The notes under the pieces were generated by a model. The model was not told where the DNA came from. It made no database searches and saw only the letters and a program-made list of their open reading frames with translations. The position numbers and the translations under genes were made by a program. DNA of 18,651 nt from JBMOUD01 sp049319665 (GTDB taxonomy: Bacteria; Pseudomonadota; Gammaproteobacteria; Enterobacterales; Enterobacteriaceae). Where the stretch lies: the NCBI RefSeq assembly GCF_049319665.1, contig NZ_JBMOUD010000030.1, forward strand, positions 1 through 18,651. The letters run 5' to 3'. Below are positions 13,133-18,633 of the stretch, in pieces (position 1 is the first letter of the stretch; every line of letters begins with the position of its first letter).

Positions 13133-13873
13133 ATGCAAGGTTGTTCAACTGACAACAGTAAGTTGTTCGGTCGCGCCGTCGTGCTTGAGGTTGCGCTGGG
13201 CTGTCCTGATGCGCCACCGGCTGAAGCTGATTTGCTGGCCCTGGCCGCAGGCACGTCTAAGGGCTTCGACTTTAGCCCGAACACTGTGACTTCGGACGCT
13301 GACGACACCCGCGGCTATGTCGAGAATATCGTCACCAACTCTGACTTCACTATTAGTTTTGAGGGCGAGGTCCGTAAACGCGACAAGCTCGATCAGTTTG
13401 GTATTGCCAAGTTCATCAAGTATTACAACGAAGAAGTGAAAAACAGCCGCCAACCAACTATCTGGGTGCGCATGGAGTATGGCCCGGTTACATTCCAGGG
13501 TTATATGGTGATCACCGCGCTGAGTTCTGACGGCGGCAGCAATGACATCGTTACGTTCTCAACTGAATTCAAAGTTGCTGATTCTGACACGATTGAAATC
13601 ACTGACACTGAAGAAGTGGTGCCAGTAACCGGTGTAACGGTAACTCCAGCAACATCTAGCGGCGCTGCTGGCTCAACTGTTCAACTGACGGTCAATGTGG
13701 CACCCGCCAACGCAACAAATAAAGGCGGCACATGGAAAAGCTCGGACACTTCTAAAGCAACGGTAAGCACAACCGGCTTGGTTACTCGCGTTGCGGCAGG
13801 AGCAGCTAACGTCACATTCACAACGAATGATGGCGCTAAAGTCGGCACCAGTGCAATCACAGTAACAGCGTAA
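13133..13873 (+). CDS. Major tail (tube) protein with C-terminal Ig-like Big_2 domain
   Basis: A 246-residue protein. ATG 13133 is preceded by AGAGGT, so I prefer it to the in-frame upstream start at 13097, which overlaps the previous gene. Residues 1-165 form the tube domain (NSDFTISFEGEVRKRDKLDQ, GPVTFQGYMVITALSSDGGS). The last 80 residues, from VTGVTVTPATSSGAAGSTVQ through GGTWKSSDTSKATVSTTGLV to the end, are a bacterial Ig-like group 2 (Big_2) domain with its typical W-S-S-D and A-T-V-S-x-x-G-L-V motifs. As in lambda gpV, such a domain decorates the tail surface and is thought to help contact cell-surface sugars. It is the most abundant tail protein. Confidence 0.85.
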   Translation: MQGCSTDNSKLFGRAVVLEVALGCPDAPPAEADLLALAAGTSKGFDFSPNTVTSDADDTRGYVENIVTNSDFTISFEGEVRKRDKLDQFGIAKFIKYYNEEVKNSRQPTIWVRMEYGPVTFQGYMVITALSSDGGSNDIVTFSTEFKVADSDTIEITDTEEVVPVTGVTVTPATSSGAAGSTVQLTVNVAPANATNKGGTWKSSDTSKATVSTTGLVTRVAAGAANVTFTTNDGAKVGTSAITVTA

Positions 13874-13912
13874 TTATCACAGCGGGCATTCATCGAGTGT
13901 CCGCGATGATAA
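13874..13912 (+). other. Long hairpin after the tail tube gene
   Basis: TTATCA (13874-13879) pairs with TGATAA (13907-13912) and GCGGGCA (13882-13888) with TGTCCGC (13898-13904, one G-U), with a 2x2 internal mismatch and a 9-base loop. No T run follows, so it is more likely to stabilise the tube mRNA, or to lower downstream expression, than to be a full terminator. Confidence 0.55.
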
Positions 13913-13927
13913 CTATTTGAGGCTGAC

Positions 13928-14602
13928 ATGAACCCTATCAAAGAAATTGGCGAAGCACTGATATCAGACGATAAGCGTGATTATTTCTTTCGGCCATCTT
14001 TCGCTAACATGTCTAGAATTGGCGATCCAAAAGAGATTGTGGCGCATTTCGCAGAGTTACACAGTTGCGAGTCATCTGACTTACTTAGTCGCGCCATAGA
14101 TGCCTACGGGGTTATTCCCGAGTGGCTGGCAAGCATCGTCTTAACGCCTGAATTCAGCAAGAAAACAATAAGCGCGGCGATGGGGGTTATGCAGGCATGC
14201 TGCGATGATGATATTTCCCCACTAATCGGTGAGCTTAGGCCGAGCAAAAGGGGAAAAAAGGCATTCACGTACCTTCCCGGCTCAATGTCACTTAACGACA
14301 TCGTTGTTATCGCTCAGTCTCTTATTACGCATGGCATTATCGGCAAGGCTAAGGTGCGCAAGCTACAGCGCAATGAATCAAACTCATACGTTAACGAGTT
14401 TAACGCTTTCGAGTACATTAGCGCCGCTCGCAATCACTTCAACATGCCGCGTTCAGAGGCTGAGCAACTTTCGATGACTGAGTTTCAGTTATTGCTCAAC
14501 GCTAAATACCCAGAACAAAAAGGATTCACTAAAGAAGAGTATGATAACGTTGCTGATGACTATTTAGCGAAGAAGCAGCGGAAGCTGGATAAGGAGGCAT
14601 AG
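13928..14602 (+). CDS. Tail assembly chaperone-position protein (DUF6246-like)
   Basis: A 224-residue helical protein after the tail tube gene, the place of the tail assembly chaperone (lambda gpG-like) that wraps the tape measure during tail building. Features are MNPIKEIGEALISDDKRDYF, an RPSFANMSRIGDPKEIV block, and a C-terminal NMPRSEAEQLSMTEFQLLL helix followed by a lysine-rich tail (LAKKQRKLDKEA). I recall this type as DUF6246. I looked for a programmed frameshift extension and found no good slippery site. The gene is followed not by a tape measure gene but by a 189-base gap and a TA pair. Confidence 0.68.
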   Translation: MNPIKEIGEALISDDKRDYFFRPSFANMSRIGDPKEIVAHFAELHSCESSDLLSRAIDAYGVIPEWLASIVLTPEFSKKTISAAMGVMQACCDDDISPLIGELRPSKRGKKAFTYLPGSMSLNDIVVIAQSLITHGIIGKAKVRKLQRNESNSYVNEFNAFEYISAARNHFNMPRSEAEQLSMTEFQLLLNAKYPEQKGFTKEEYDNVADDYLAKKQRKLDKEA

Positions 14603-14686
14603 CTCGTTCGGGGCTTCCAGCTTTGCGGCATGTTTCTGCATCAGTGTTACATTAGGTGCTGACAGCATGATTTATTACCAATGGTG

Positions 14687-14715
14687 TTGTACTGATGGTT
14701 CAATGGAACTATGAT
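14687..14715 (+). promoter_or_regulatory. Possible promoter of the TA pair
   Basis: TTGTAC (14687-14692) and TATGAT (14710-14715) are 17 bases apart. The -10 is good (5/6), the -35 weak. A weak hairpin AACTG/CAGTT (14716-14733) with six T follows at once and might attenuate or terminate incoming phage transcription. Confidence 0.3.
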
Positions 14716-14791
14716 AACTGCGGTTATACAGTTTTTTCTGTAATTGTTGCGCTGAATAGTGCTCATGGTTGGTTTGGTGATCGAGGTTTTT

Positions 14792-15343
14792 ATGAATAAA
14801 GTCAATATAATGTCGTTAGCGACTGTGTGCGGGGTTCTTGCTCAGCCTACTGCTATGGCTGAGGCTTTCATTCAATCTCCAGCCCCTGTCGTTTATCGAT
14901 CAGATGCTGATGGTTTATCTCATGAGAAACTGGCAGAGTTTACCGAACAATTAAGTATCGGCAAATCACTAGTGAAATATATCACTGAAAACGCGGATAA
15001 TCTTTATTTCAACCTTATTGAGATGAGTGCAGATGAGGCTAGGATTGCTCTTAGTGCGACTGACATAAAAAACTCCCAAGCGTCAGAGTTTTTCCTGCGC
15101 GCATTTGAGATAGAAATAAATTCAGCGTCTGAAAAGGAAGGAATGCCAGATTTCATCGTCTCTGAGATGAAGTCTTATGGTCGCCTGATTGCTAGGTCTC
15201 GTTCTGTTGTGACTCGTCTTAATGGCTACGTCAAGCAATTGAGCCATCAGCCAAAAACATTTGAAAGTGAAATTAATTTTGACGCGCTCAGGGAGCTGGC
15301 TTCAGCTACAAGTGAAAAGCTATCAACTAAACAATTTCATTAA
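14792..15343 (+). CDS. Putative antitoxin partner (Phd/YafN-like N-terminus) of the YafO-family toxin
   Basis: A 183-residue protein encoded just before the YafO-type toxin (14-base gap), the usual antitoxin position. ATG 14792 has GAGG upstream; an in-frame start at 14759 is possible but lacks a site. The N-terminal 60 residues can be laid against the Phd/YafN pattern: NIMSLA, PTAMAEAFIQSPAPVVYRSD and GLSHEKLAEFTEQL follow the order N-I-x-x-L, P-x-x-x-x-x-x-I, P-V-x-V and G-x-L-S-x-x-x-F-x-x-L. That domain would bind DNA and a C-terminal part would bind the toxin. The protein is about twice as long as YafN (97 residues), with a helical extension. A signal peptide reading of the N-terminus is possible but less likely. 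Function is inferred from the neighbour. Confidence 0.55.
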   Translation: MNKVNIMSLATVCGVLAQPTAMAEAFIQSPAPVVYRSDADGLSHEKLAEFTEQLSIGKSLVKYITENADNLYFNLIEMSADEARIALSATDIKNSQASEFFLRAFEIEINSASEKEGMPDFIVSEMKSYGRLIARSRSVVTRLNGYVKQLSHQPKTFESEINFDALRELASATSEKLSTKQFH

Positions 15344-15357
15344 GAAGGTAGCGTCAA

Positions 15358-15792
15358 TTGGCTATTGAAGTTTCCATCAATGAACATACCAAAGCCGACT
15401 ACTTCGACGCCACATTTGCAAAGTTTCCAGACTTGGAAAAATCGATTCTAGACGACTTCATTAGATACAAATCTACGGATGAATTACCAAGTTATTTTGG
15501 ATGTGATGTAGCCTATACACAGCCAGAAGGCGCTAGAAAGTCCGGGATGATGCACATCCACCTAAAGCTTCCTCCGGCTGAGTTTCCAAAAAACAAACCA
15601 CAGGCTGACAGAAAATGTGCAAATGGTGACCCTGAGAATGATGCTTGCTTAGTATATGTGCGTGGTGTGTTATATGAAGATAGATATTCTCTCCTTGCCA
15701 TATTTAATCCTGACGCTCACGGCATCGCCAGAGATCATCGAGTAATGAATTATCTAAGTCGAGTAGCTCAGCACTTTGTAGATAATAACTAA
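15358..15792 (+). CDS. YafO-family type II toxin (ribosome-dependent mRNA interferase)
   Basis: A 144-residue protein resembling E. coli YafO over most of its length: DDFIRYKSTDELPSYFGCD matches the D-F-I-x-Y-K-x-x-x-x-L-P-x-x-F-G-x-D block; then MMHIHLKLPP, a segment before DACLVYVRG, and YSLLAIFNPDAHGIARDHR match H-I-H-L, A-x-L-V-Y and L-L-A-I-x-x-P-x-x-H-x-x-A-R-D. YafO cuts mRNA in translating ribosomes. The start is TTG 15358, preceded by AAGAAGG; no ATG is close. The TTG may keep toxin output below antitoxin output. It has about 12 residues more than YafO. The stop overlaps the terminator stem at 15791. Confidence 0.82.
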   Translation: MAIEVSINEHTKADYFDATFAKFPDLEKSILDDFIRYKSTDELPSYFGCDVAYTQPEGARKSGMMHIHLKLPPAEFPKNKPQADRKCANGDPENDACLVYVRGVLYEDRYSLLAIFNPDAHGIARDHRVMNYLSRVAQHFVDNN

Positions 15793-15813
15793 CCCACCGC
15801 CCGGTGGGTTTTT
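15791..15813 (+). terminator. Rho-independent terminator after the YafO-type gene
   Basis: AACCCACC (15791-15798) pairs with GGTGGGTT (15803-15810) around GCCC, followed by T to 15813. The stem includes the last bases of the toxin stop codon. Confidence 0.88.
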
Positions 15814-15821
15814 GCTTTCTG

Positions 15822-15842
15822 GCCCACTCATGTGGGCTTTTT
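15822..15842 (+). terminator. Second tandem terminator
   Basis: GCCCAC (15822-15827) pairs with GTGGGC (15832-15837) around TCAT, followed by TTTTT. Its right half is repeated at 16312-16327 on the far side of the next gene. Confidence 0.8.
15827..15842 (+). repeat. Left copy of 16-bp direct repeat flanking an orphan gene
   Basis: CTCATGTGGGCTTTTT, identical to 16312-16327. It forms the 3' half of a terminator and contains the stop codon of the minus-strand gene. Confidence 0.85.
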
Positions 15843-16301
15843 ATCTAGATAAGGGATAATGGCTGTTGACATACACCCACAACCCACAAGTTGGCCTGGA
15901 TGAATGTACTTGAAAAACCCAACCCTCATTCCTTTGCGAATGGAGTATTTCTTGTCACTGAGGTTGCGGTGGTCAGGATACTTACATAGGCATTCCTGAA
16001 AGATCCATGTAGCTTGTGAGATTCCAATTTTTAACCTGCGGGAAACTTCCAATTCAGGTTTCGTGATAAACCATAGCGTCCTCGCTAGAGTCCCAGATGT
16101 GATCTCACTAAGTCCTGTCTTTTCGATAATGCAATTCTTTGATGCGTATAGGTTTGATCCATTCCTAACGACATCTTGGTATAGACCTTTGTGTTTTTTA
16201 ACGTCAGAAATTAATTTCTTGATAGTCAAAAGTTCGTCGCCCGATGCCTTTTTGAAATTGGCATCGATGATTTCGACTTCTTCCTTGCTCAGTGATTTCA
16301 T
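15828..16301 (-). CDS. Unrecognised orphan protein on a repeat-flanked cassette
   Basis: A 157-residue minus-strand ORF. I chose ATG 16301 (MKSLSKEEVEIID), which has GAGGT about 8 bases upstream; an upstream in-frame ATG at 16316 lies in the right direct repeat and lacks a ribosome site. The N-terminal half is helical and lysine-rich; the C-terminal half has three aromatic/Cys-rich stretches (ATWIFQECLCKYPDHRN, RVGFFKYIHPGQLVGCGCMS). No signal peptide, membrane helix or enzyme motif is clear. GTLARTLWFITKPELEVSRR may be a helix-turn-helix, but that is weak. The gene is inverted relative to the virion operon and lies exactly between two copies of a 16-bp repeat, so it looks like an acquired cargo gene. 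Function unknown. Confidence 0.62.
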   Translation of the reverse strand: MKSLSKEEVEIIDANFKKASGDELLTIKKLISDVKKHKGLYQDVVRNGSNLYASKNCIIEKTGLSEITSGTLARTLWFITKPELEVSRRLKIGISQATWIFQECLCKYPDHRNLSDKKYSIRKGMRVGFFKYIHPGQLVGCGCMSTAIIPYLDKKPT

Positions 16302-16311
16302 TGAGATCGAC

Positions 16312-16327
16312 CTCATGTGGGCTTTTT
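16312..16327 (+). repeat. Right copy of 16-bp direct repeat
   Basis: Identical to 15827-15842 but without the left stem arm, so it is not itself a terminator. The two copies are 485 bases apart and bound the minus-strand gene. Confidence 0.85.
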
Positions 16328-16421
16328 CTATTCAGTCCTAGCGCTACGACATTTCCAACAAAAAAACAACCCCAAAAAGGACATCGATTTGCGGCCCTTT
16401 TCGATACCAATTTTTATTCAT

Positions 16422-16474
16422 CCCTGAGAGCATGTGATCAAGAAGTACTGCTCTTTAACAATTTGCGCTCAGGG
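16422..16474 (+). promoter_or_regulatory. boxA-like antitermination element within an inverted repeat
   Basis: TGCTCTTTAACA (16449-16460) is the consensus boxA of E. coli ribosomal RNA leaders as I know it, which loads NusB/NusE on nascent RNA. It lies between CCCTGAG (16422-16428) and CTCAGGG (16468-16474). A possible promoter upstream, TTGCGG (16389-16394) and TTTTAT (16412-16417) with 17-base spacing, would start RNA near 16424. No boxB-type hairpin is obvious, and the transcript would run against the Mnt-like gene. Confidence 0.4.
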
Positions 16475-16508
16475 TTGGATTTTTGTTTTGTGGTGGTAGT
16501 TGGATGAG

Positions 16509-16940
16509 TTATCGGGGAATCTCAACAATAAACCCACCTACATCCCATGAGCTATCTGGAACCGTGTAACCTAATTCTTTTAATCGTTTGAAAGTAAGCT
16601 GGAAAATACCTTCAAAGTCTTTCTCTTCAATTCCCTCAAGGTCTAGATCGTCAAGTTCAATACAGAAAGTTGTATGTCCGATCCTGATTTTCTTATTAAT
16701 TTCAGAGAAAGTTCTCGTGAAAATTGTTTCTGAAAGCTCTTCCTTTGCTTTAGTTGCTATACGGATAGCATCTTGAGCTGACACTAATTCGTCGTTAGGC
16801 ATGCTCTTTAGGAGGGTCGAATCAAGTCTATGAACAATTTCAGCGTTCATGGAGCGACTATTTTCCCTAGCTGCGTTTTCTATTTTTTCTTTTAATTCAA
16901 ATGGAAGCCTGATTCTTAGCTGTGGGTCTTCTCTGCTCAT
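16509..16940 (-). CDS. Mnt/Arc-family ribbon-helix-helix repressor with C-terminal extension
   Basis: A 143-residue protein. Residues 1-45 (MSREDPQLRIRLPFELKEKI, then RENSRSMNAEIVHRLDS) are a clear RHH domain close to P22 Mnt, which begins M-A-R-D-D-P and has G-R-S-M-N-S-E. The strand QLRIRLP contacts DNA and helices A and B make the dimer. P22 Mnt has 82 residues; here an extra acidic domain (about 60-143, including CIELDDLDLEGIEEKDFEGI) follows, perhaps for oligomer formation or signal sensing. It is divergent from the Arc-like gene across an operator region, as mnt and arc are in P22 immI, and should repress the antirepressor promoter in the lysogen. A four-codon ORF (Met-Gln-Pro-Glu) overlaps its start by ATGA. 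Confidence 0.83.
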   Translation of the reverse strand: MSREDPQLRIRLPFELKEKIENAARENSRSMNAEIVHRLDSTLLKSMPNDELVSAQDAIRIATKAKEELSETIFTRTFSEINKKIRIGHTTFCIELDDLDLEGIEEKDFEGIFQLTFKRLKELGYTVPDSSWDVGGFIVEIPR

Positions 16941-16977
16941 TCTGGTTGCATGACCTATAAAAATTCACAATTAGTAA

Positions 16978-17006
16978 ATTATGCCCCACGGTGGGGTTGA
17001 CATCAA
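16978..17006 (-). promoter_or_regulatory. Promoter of the Mnt-like gene with operator in its spacer
   Basis: On the minus strand TTGATG (17006-17001) and CATAAT (16983-16978) are exactly 17 bases apart. The perfect palindrome CCCCACGGTGGGG fills most of the spacer and touches the -10. Confidence 0.65.
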
Positions 17007-17047
17007 TGACGCACGGTGTGACACTTCATTCGTGCCTCACGGTGGGG
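16984..17047. promoter_or_regulatory. Three CACGGTG operators between mnt-like and arc-like genes
   Basis: Op1 CCCCACGGTGGGG (16984-16996) is a perfect inverted repeat around a central G. Op2 CGCACGGTGTG (17010-17020) and Op3 CCTCACGGTGGGG (17035-17047) share the CACGGTG core. Centres at 16990, 17015 and 17041 are 25 and 26 bases apart. Op1 and Op3 lie in the spacers of the divergent promoters; Op2 lies midway. Confidence 0.75.
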
Positions 17048-17054
17048 CTATAAT
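17026..17054 (+). promoter_or_regulatory. Arc/Ant promoter (P22 Pant-like)
   Basis: A perfect TATAAT (17049-17054) follows Op3 by one base. The -35 is poor (TCATTC or TTCATT near 17025-17031). The predicted start near 17061 gives a very short leader before GTG 17066. The operator placed between the two boxes is the P22 Pant arrangement. Confidence 0.6.
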
Positions 17055-17065
17055 TGGAGTGCAGC

Positions 17066-17233
17066 GTGGAAAAAGCAAAAGATATGTATCAGCGTAAGGT
17101 TCGTTTTCCTGAGGATGTTCGCCAGGCAATAGAAAGAAACGGAGAAGAAGAGTGCCGTCAATTCAACACTGAGCTGATCTATCAACTAAGAAAGGCATAC
17201 GGACTGATTGGTGAAAGAAATGCTCAAGCATGA
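17066..17233 (+). CDS. Arc-like ribbon-helix-helix repressor
   Basis: A 55-residue protein, about the size of P22 Arc (53). It starts at GTG 17066 with GGAG 6 bases upstream; ATG 17084 would give 49 residues. After MEKAKDMYQ comes the strand RKVRFP, helix A EDVRQAIERNGEEEC, a turn, and helix B FNTELIYQLRKAYGLI. The strand and the N-T-E-L/I-Y segment parallel Arc's N-S-E-I-Y. Arc in P22 shuts down the ant operon soon after infection. Here it is the first gene after the operator-bearing promoter, followed by the Ant-like gene, the same order as in P22. Confidence 0.78.
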   Translation: MEKAKDMYQRKVRFPEDVRQAIERNGEEECRQFNTELIYQLRKAYGLIGERNAQA

Positions 17234-17306
17234 AAACAACGAAGCCCGGAAGTGCGCTAACACTAACCGGGCCTCTATCGAAAATAACCGCACAGGAAAT
17301 ATCGAC
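17234..17306 (-). ncRNA. sar-like antisense RNA against the antirepressor start
   Basis: A predicted RNA of about 70 nt in the arc-ant gap, minus strand. Its promoter (17313-17342) predicts a start near 17306. It ends in a hairpin, GCCCGG (17267-17272 read on the minus strand) pairing with CCGGGC (17244-17249), with inner AGTG/CACT pairing, followed by the T-rich TTCGTTGTTTTC. It covers the Ant ribosome site (AGGAAA, 17294-17299) and reaches the start codon. P22 sar RNA is 68-69 nt, lies at the same place and blocks ant translation. Location, length, promoter and terminator all agree; sequence similarity to sar was not tested. Confidence 0.65.
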
Positions 17307-17876
17307 ATGAACATTGTAGCAAAATCAGATTTGAACTTCCAAGGCAAAGCGATTGTTCCAGTGGCTGGCTTGACGGGAATCTGGCTTACATCTTCTGAGC
17401 TGGCTGACGCACTCCAGTACAAAAGCGCGAAGTCAGTAACGAACCTTTTCAACCAGAATGCTGATGAGTTTACCAGCGGAATGACTCAGGTCATTGAATC
17501 AGTGACCTCAGGAAACTACCGCAAAAAGGTTCGTGTTTTCTCTCTGCGAGGTGCTCACCTAATTGCAATGTTTGCACGTACTGATGTTGCCAAAGAATTC
17601 CGCCGCTGGGTGCTGGACATTCTTGATCGTGAAGTGGCGCAGGGGAATGTACATCCGGCGTTTAACTTTGAATCAGCAGCGTACAACACTCAGGCCATAA
17701 ATATTCACCTGAGTGCAATCAAAGAAATGTGGCGAGGTGGGTTAGAAGATGCACTTAAGCTAATGGAGTACAAGCATCGTGGGAGTATTAGCGAGCATTT
17801 GAGTGATATGTCGTTCCATATTGCTTCACTGAAAATCGGTATTTCACAGCATGCAAAGAATGGAGGGATTCACTGA
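17307..17876 (+). CDS. Phage antirepressor (Ant-like, with the P22 ant position)
   Basis: A 189-residue protein. I chose ATG 17307 (MNIVAKSDLNFQ), with AGGAAA 7 bases upstream; longer in-frame starts at 17220 or 17208 overlap the Arc-like gene. The N-terminal domain has LTSSELADALQYKSAKSVTN, then NADEFTSGMTQVIE, KKVRVFSLRGAHLIAMFAR and AKEFRRWVLDILDREV, the typical DNA-binding module of phage antirepressor-type proteins (BRO-N/P22AR-like). P22 Ant binds and inactivates the prophage repressor. The C-terminal 70 residues are helical, with no known KilA-C motif. Control is by the Mnt-like and Arc-like proteins at the promoter and by the sar-like RNA at the ribosome site. Confidence 0.78.
   Translation: MNIVAKSDLNFQGKAIVPVAGLTGIWLTSSELADALQYKSAKSVTNLFNQNADEFTSGMTQVIESVTSGNYRKKVRVFSLRGAHLIAMFARTDVAKEFRRWVLDILDREVAQGNVHPAFNFESAAYNTQAINIHLSAIKEMWRGGLEDALKLMEYKHRGSISEHLSDMSFHIASLKIGISQHAKNGGIH
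17313..17342 (-). promoter_or_regulatory. Promoter of the sar-like RNA
   Basis: On the minus strand TTGGAA (17342-17337) and TACAAT (17318-17313) are 18 bases apart, inside the first codons of the Ant-like gene. Confidence 0.5.
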
Positions 17877-17906
17877 TAGGCGTATGGGATGGCGCAAAAA
17901 GAAAAA

Positions 17907-17925
17907 CCAGCAGGTGGGCTGCTGG
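17907..17925 (+). other. Hairpin between the two antirepressor genes
   Basis: CCAGCAG (17907-17913) pairs with CTGCTGG (17919-17925) around GTGGG. No T run follows (CATTC), so it may attenuate or stabilise rather than terminate. Confidence 0.5.
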
Positions 17926-17958
17926 CATTCAATGGGTATATGAACTTTCGGAGAACAT

Positions 17959-18633
17959 ATGAAATCAATTATCAAGCATTTTGAGTTCAAGTCAAGTGAT
18001 GAGCAAATTGTAAGCATTGACGCGGCTAAGTATAACGGCAAGCCTGTTTTTCTGGCTGTCGAAATGGCCCGCTCTTTGGGGTATGCGGATCCACACAAGG
18101 CGCTTAAGCAACACTGCAAGTCATTGATTAATCTTAATTCGGGTGAATCGTCGGAATCAGGTTTTGGATCGCGCCCGAGAGGTGTCATTCTCGCAGGGCA
18201 GGCCGACATGTTCCGCCTAATTATGCGCAGTAGTCTTCCATCGGCTGAGCGCGTTCAGGATTGGGTATGTGAAGACGTTCTCCCTGCTCTGATGGAGAGT
18301 GGCAGCTATAGCGTGAATAATGAAAAGCCATCTTCCGGCCTTCCTGAATACCGCCGCGCCAAGGCAGAACAACTTAAAGCACAAGCACTCGAGAAGAACA
18401 TCGCCTCTGCTCGTGAGTTGATGTCGATGTTCCCGCGATTGGGTGACGCTGCCAATCAGGTAATCGTCGCTACTCTGGTTAATCCTCTGCTTGGTCATGA
18501 AGTGGTTCCTCTGCCTGTTCTGGAGGAGCGTTACTACACCGCTGGAGACATTTCCGATCAGCTTGGTTGCACAGCTGTCAACAACGGGTTAAAAGTGATC
18601 CACTTTTCATCATCACCAACGGTTCAATATTGA
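17959..18633 (+). pseudogene. BRO-N antirepressor truncated by an insertion sequence
   Basis: ATG 17959 follows GGAGA by 6 bases. Residues 1-110 form a BRO-N domain: ISFEF-like start, YNGKPVFLAVEMARSLGYAD, PRGVILAGQADMFRLIMRSS and ERVQDWVCEDVLPALMESGS. A helical linker (EYRRAKAEQLKAQALEKN) follows, then ELMSMFPRLGDAANQVIVAT and the start of a C-terminal helix-turn-helix, YYTAGDISDQLGCTA. From about 18576 the reading turns into the end of an apparent insertion sequence and stops after 19 foreign codons. The normal C-terminal domain of roughly 50-80 more residues is missing. The BRO-N part may still be made; an intact product is not. It is the second antirepressor in a row. Confidence 0.75.

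Noticed and set aside
14500..14720. Programmed frameshift of the tail chaperone into a downstream frame
   Set aside because: The +1 frame is open to about 14709 and the -1 frame to about 14655, but there is no well-placed slippery heptamer before the stop at 14600-14602 and the extensions have no recognisable T-type sequence.
14792..14870. Signal peptide at the start of the putative antitoxin (AMA before EA)
   Set aside because: The segment is only weakly hydrophobic, has a proline and a Cys in it, and can be aligned with the Phd/YafN N-terminal pattern; a neighbour with a YafO-type toxin makes a cytoplasmic antitoxin more likely. Not fully excluded.
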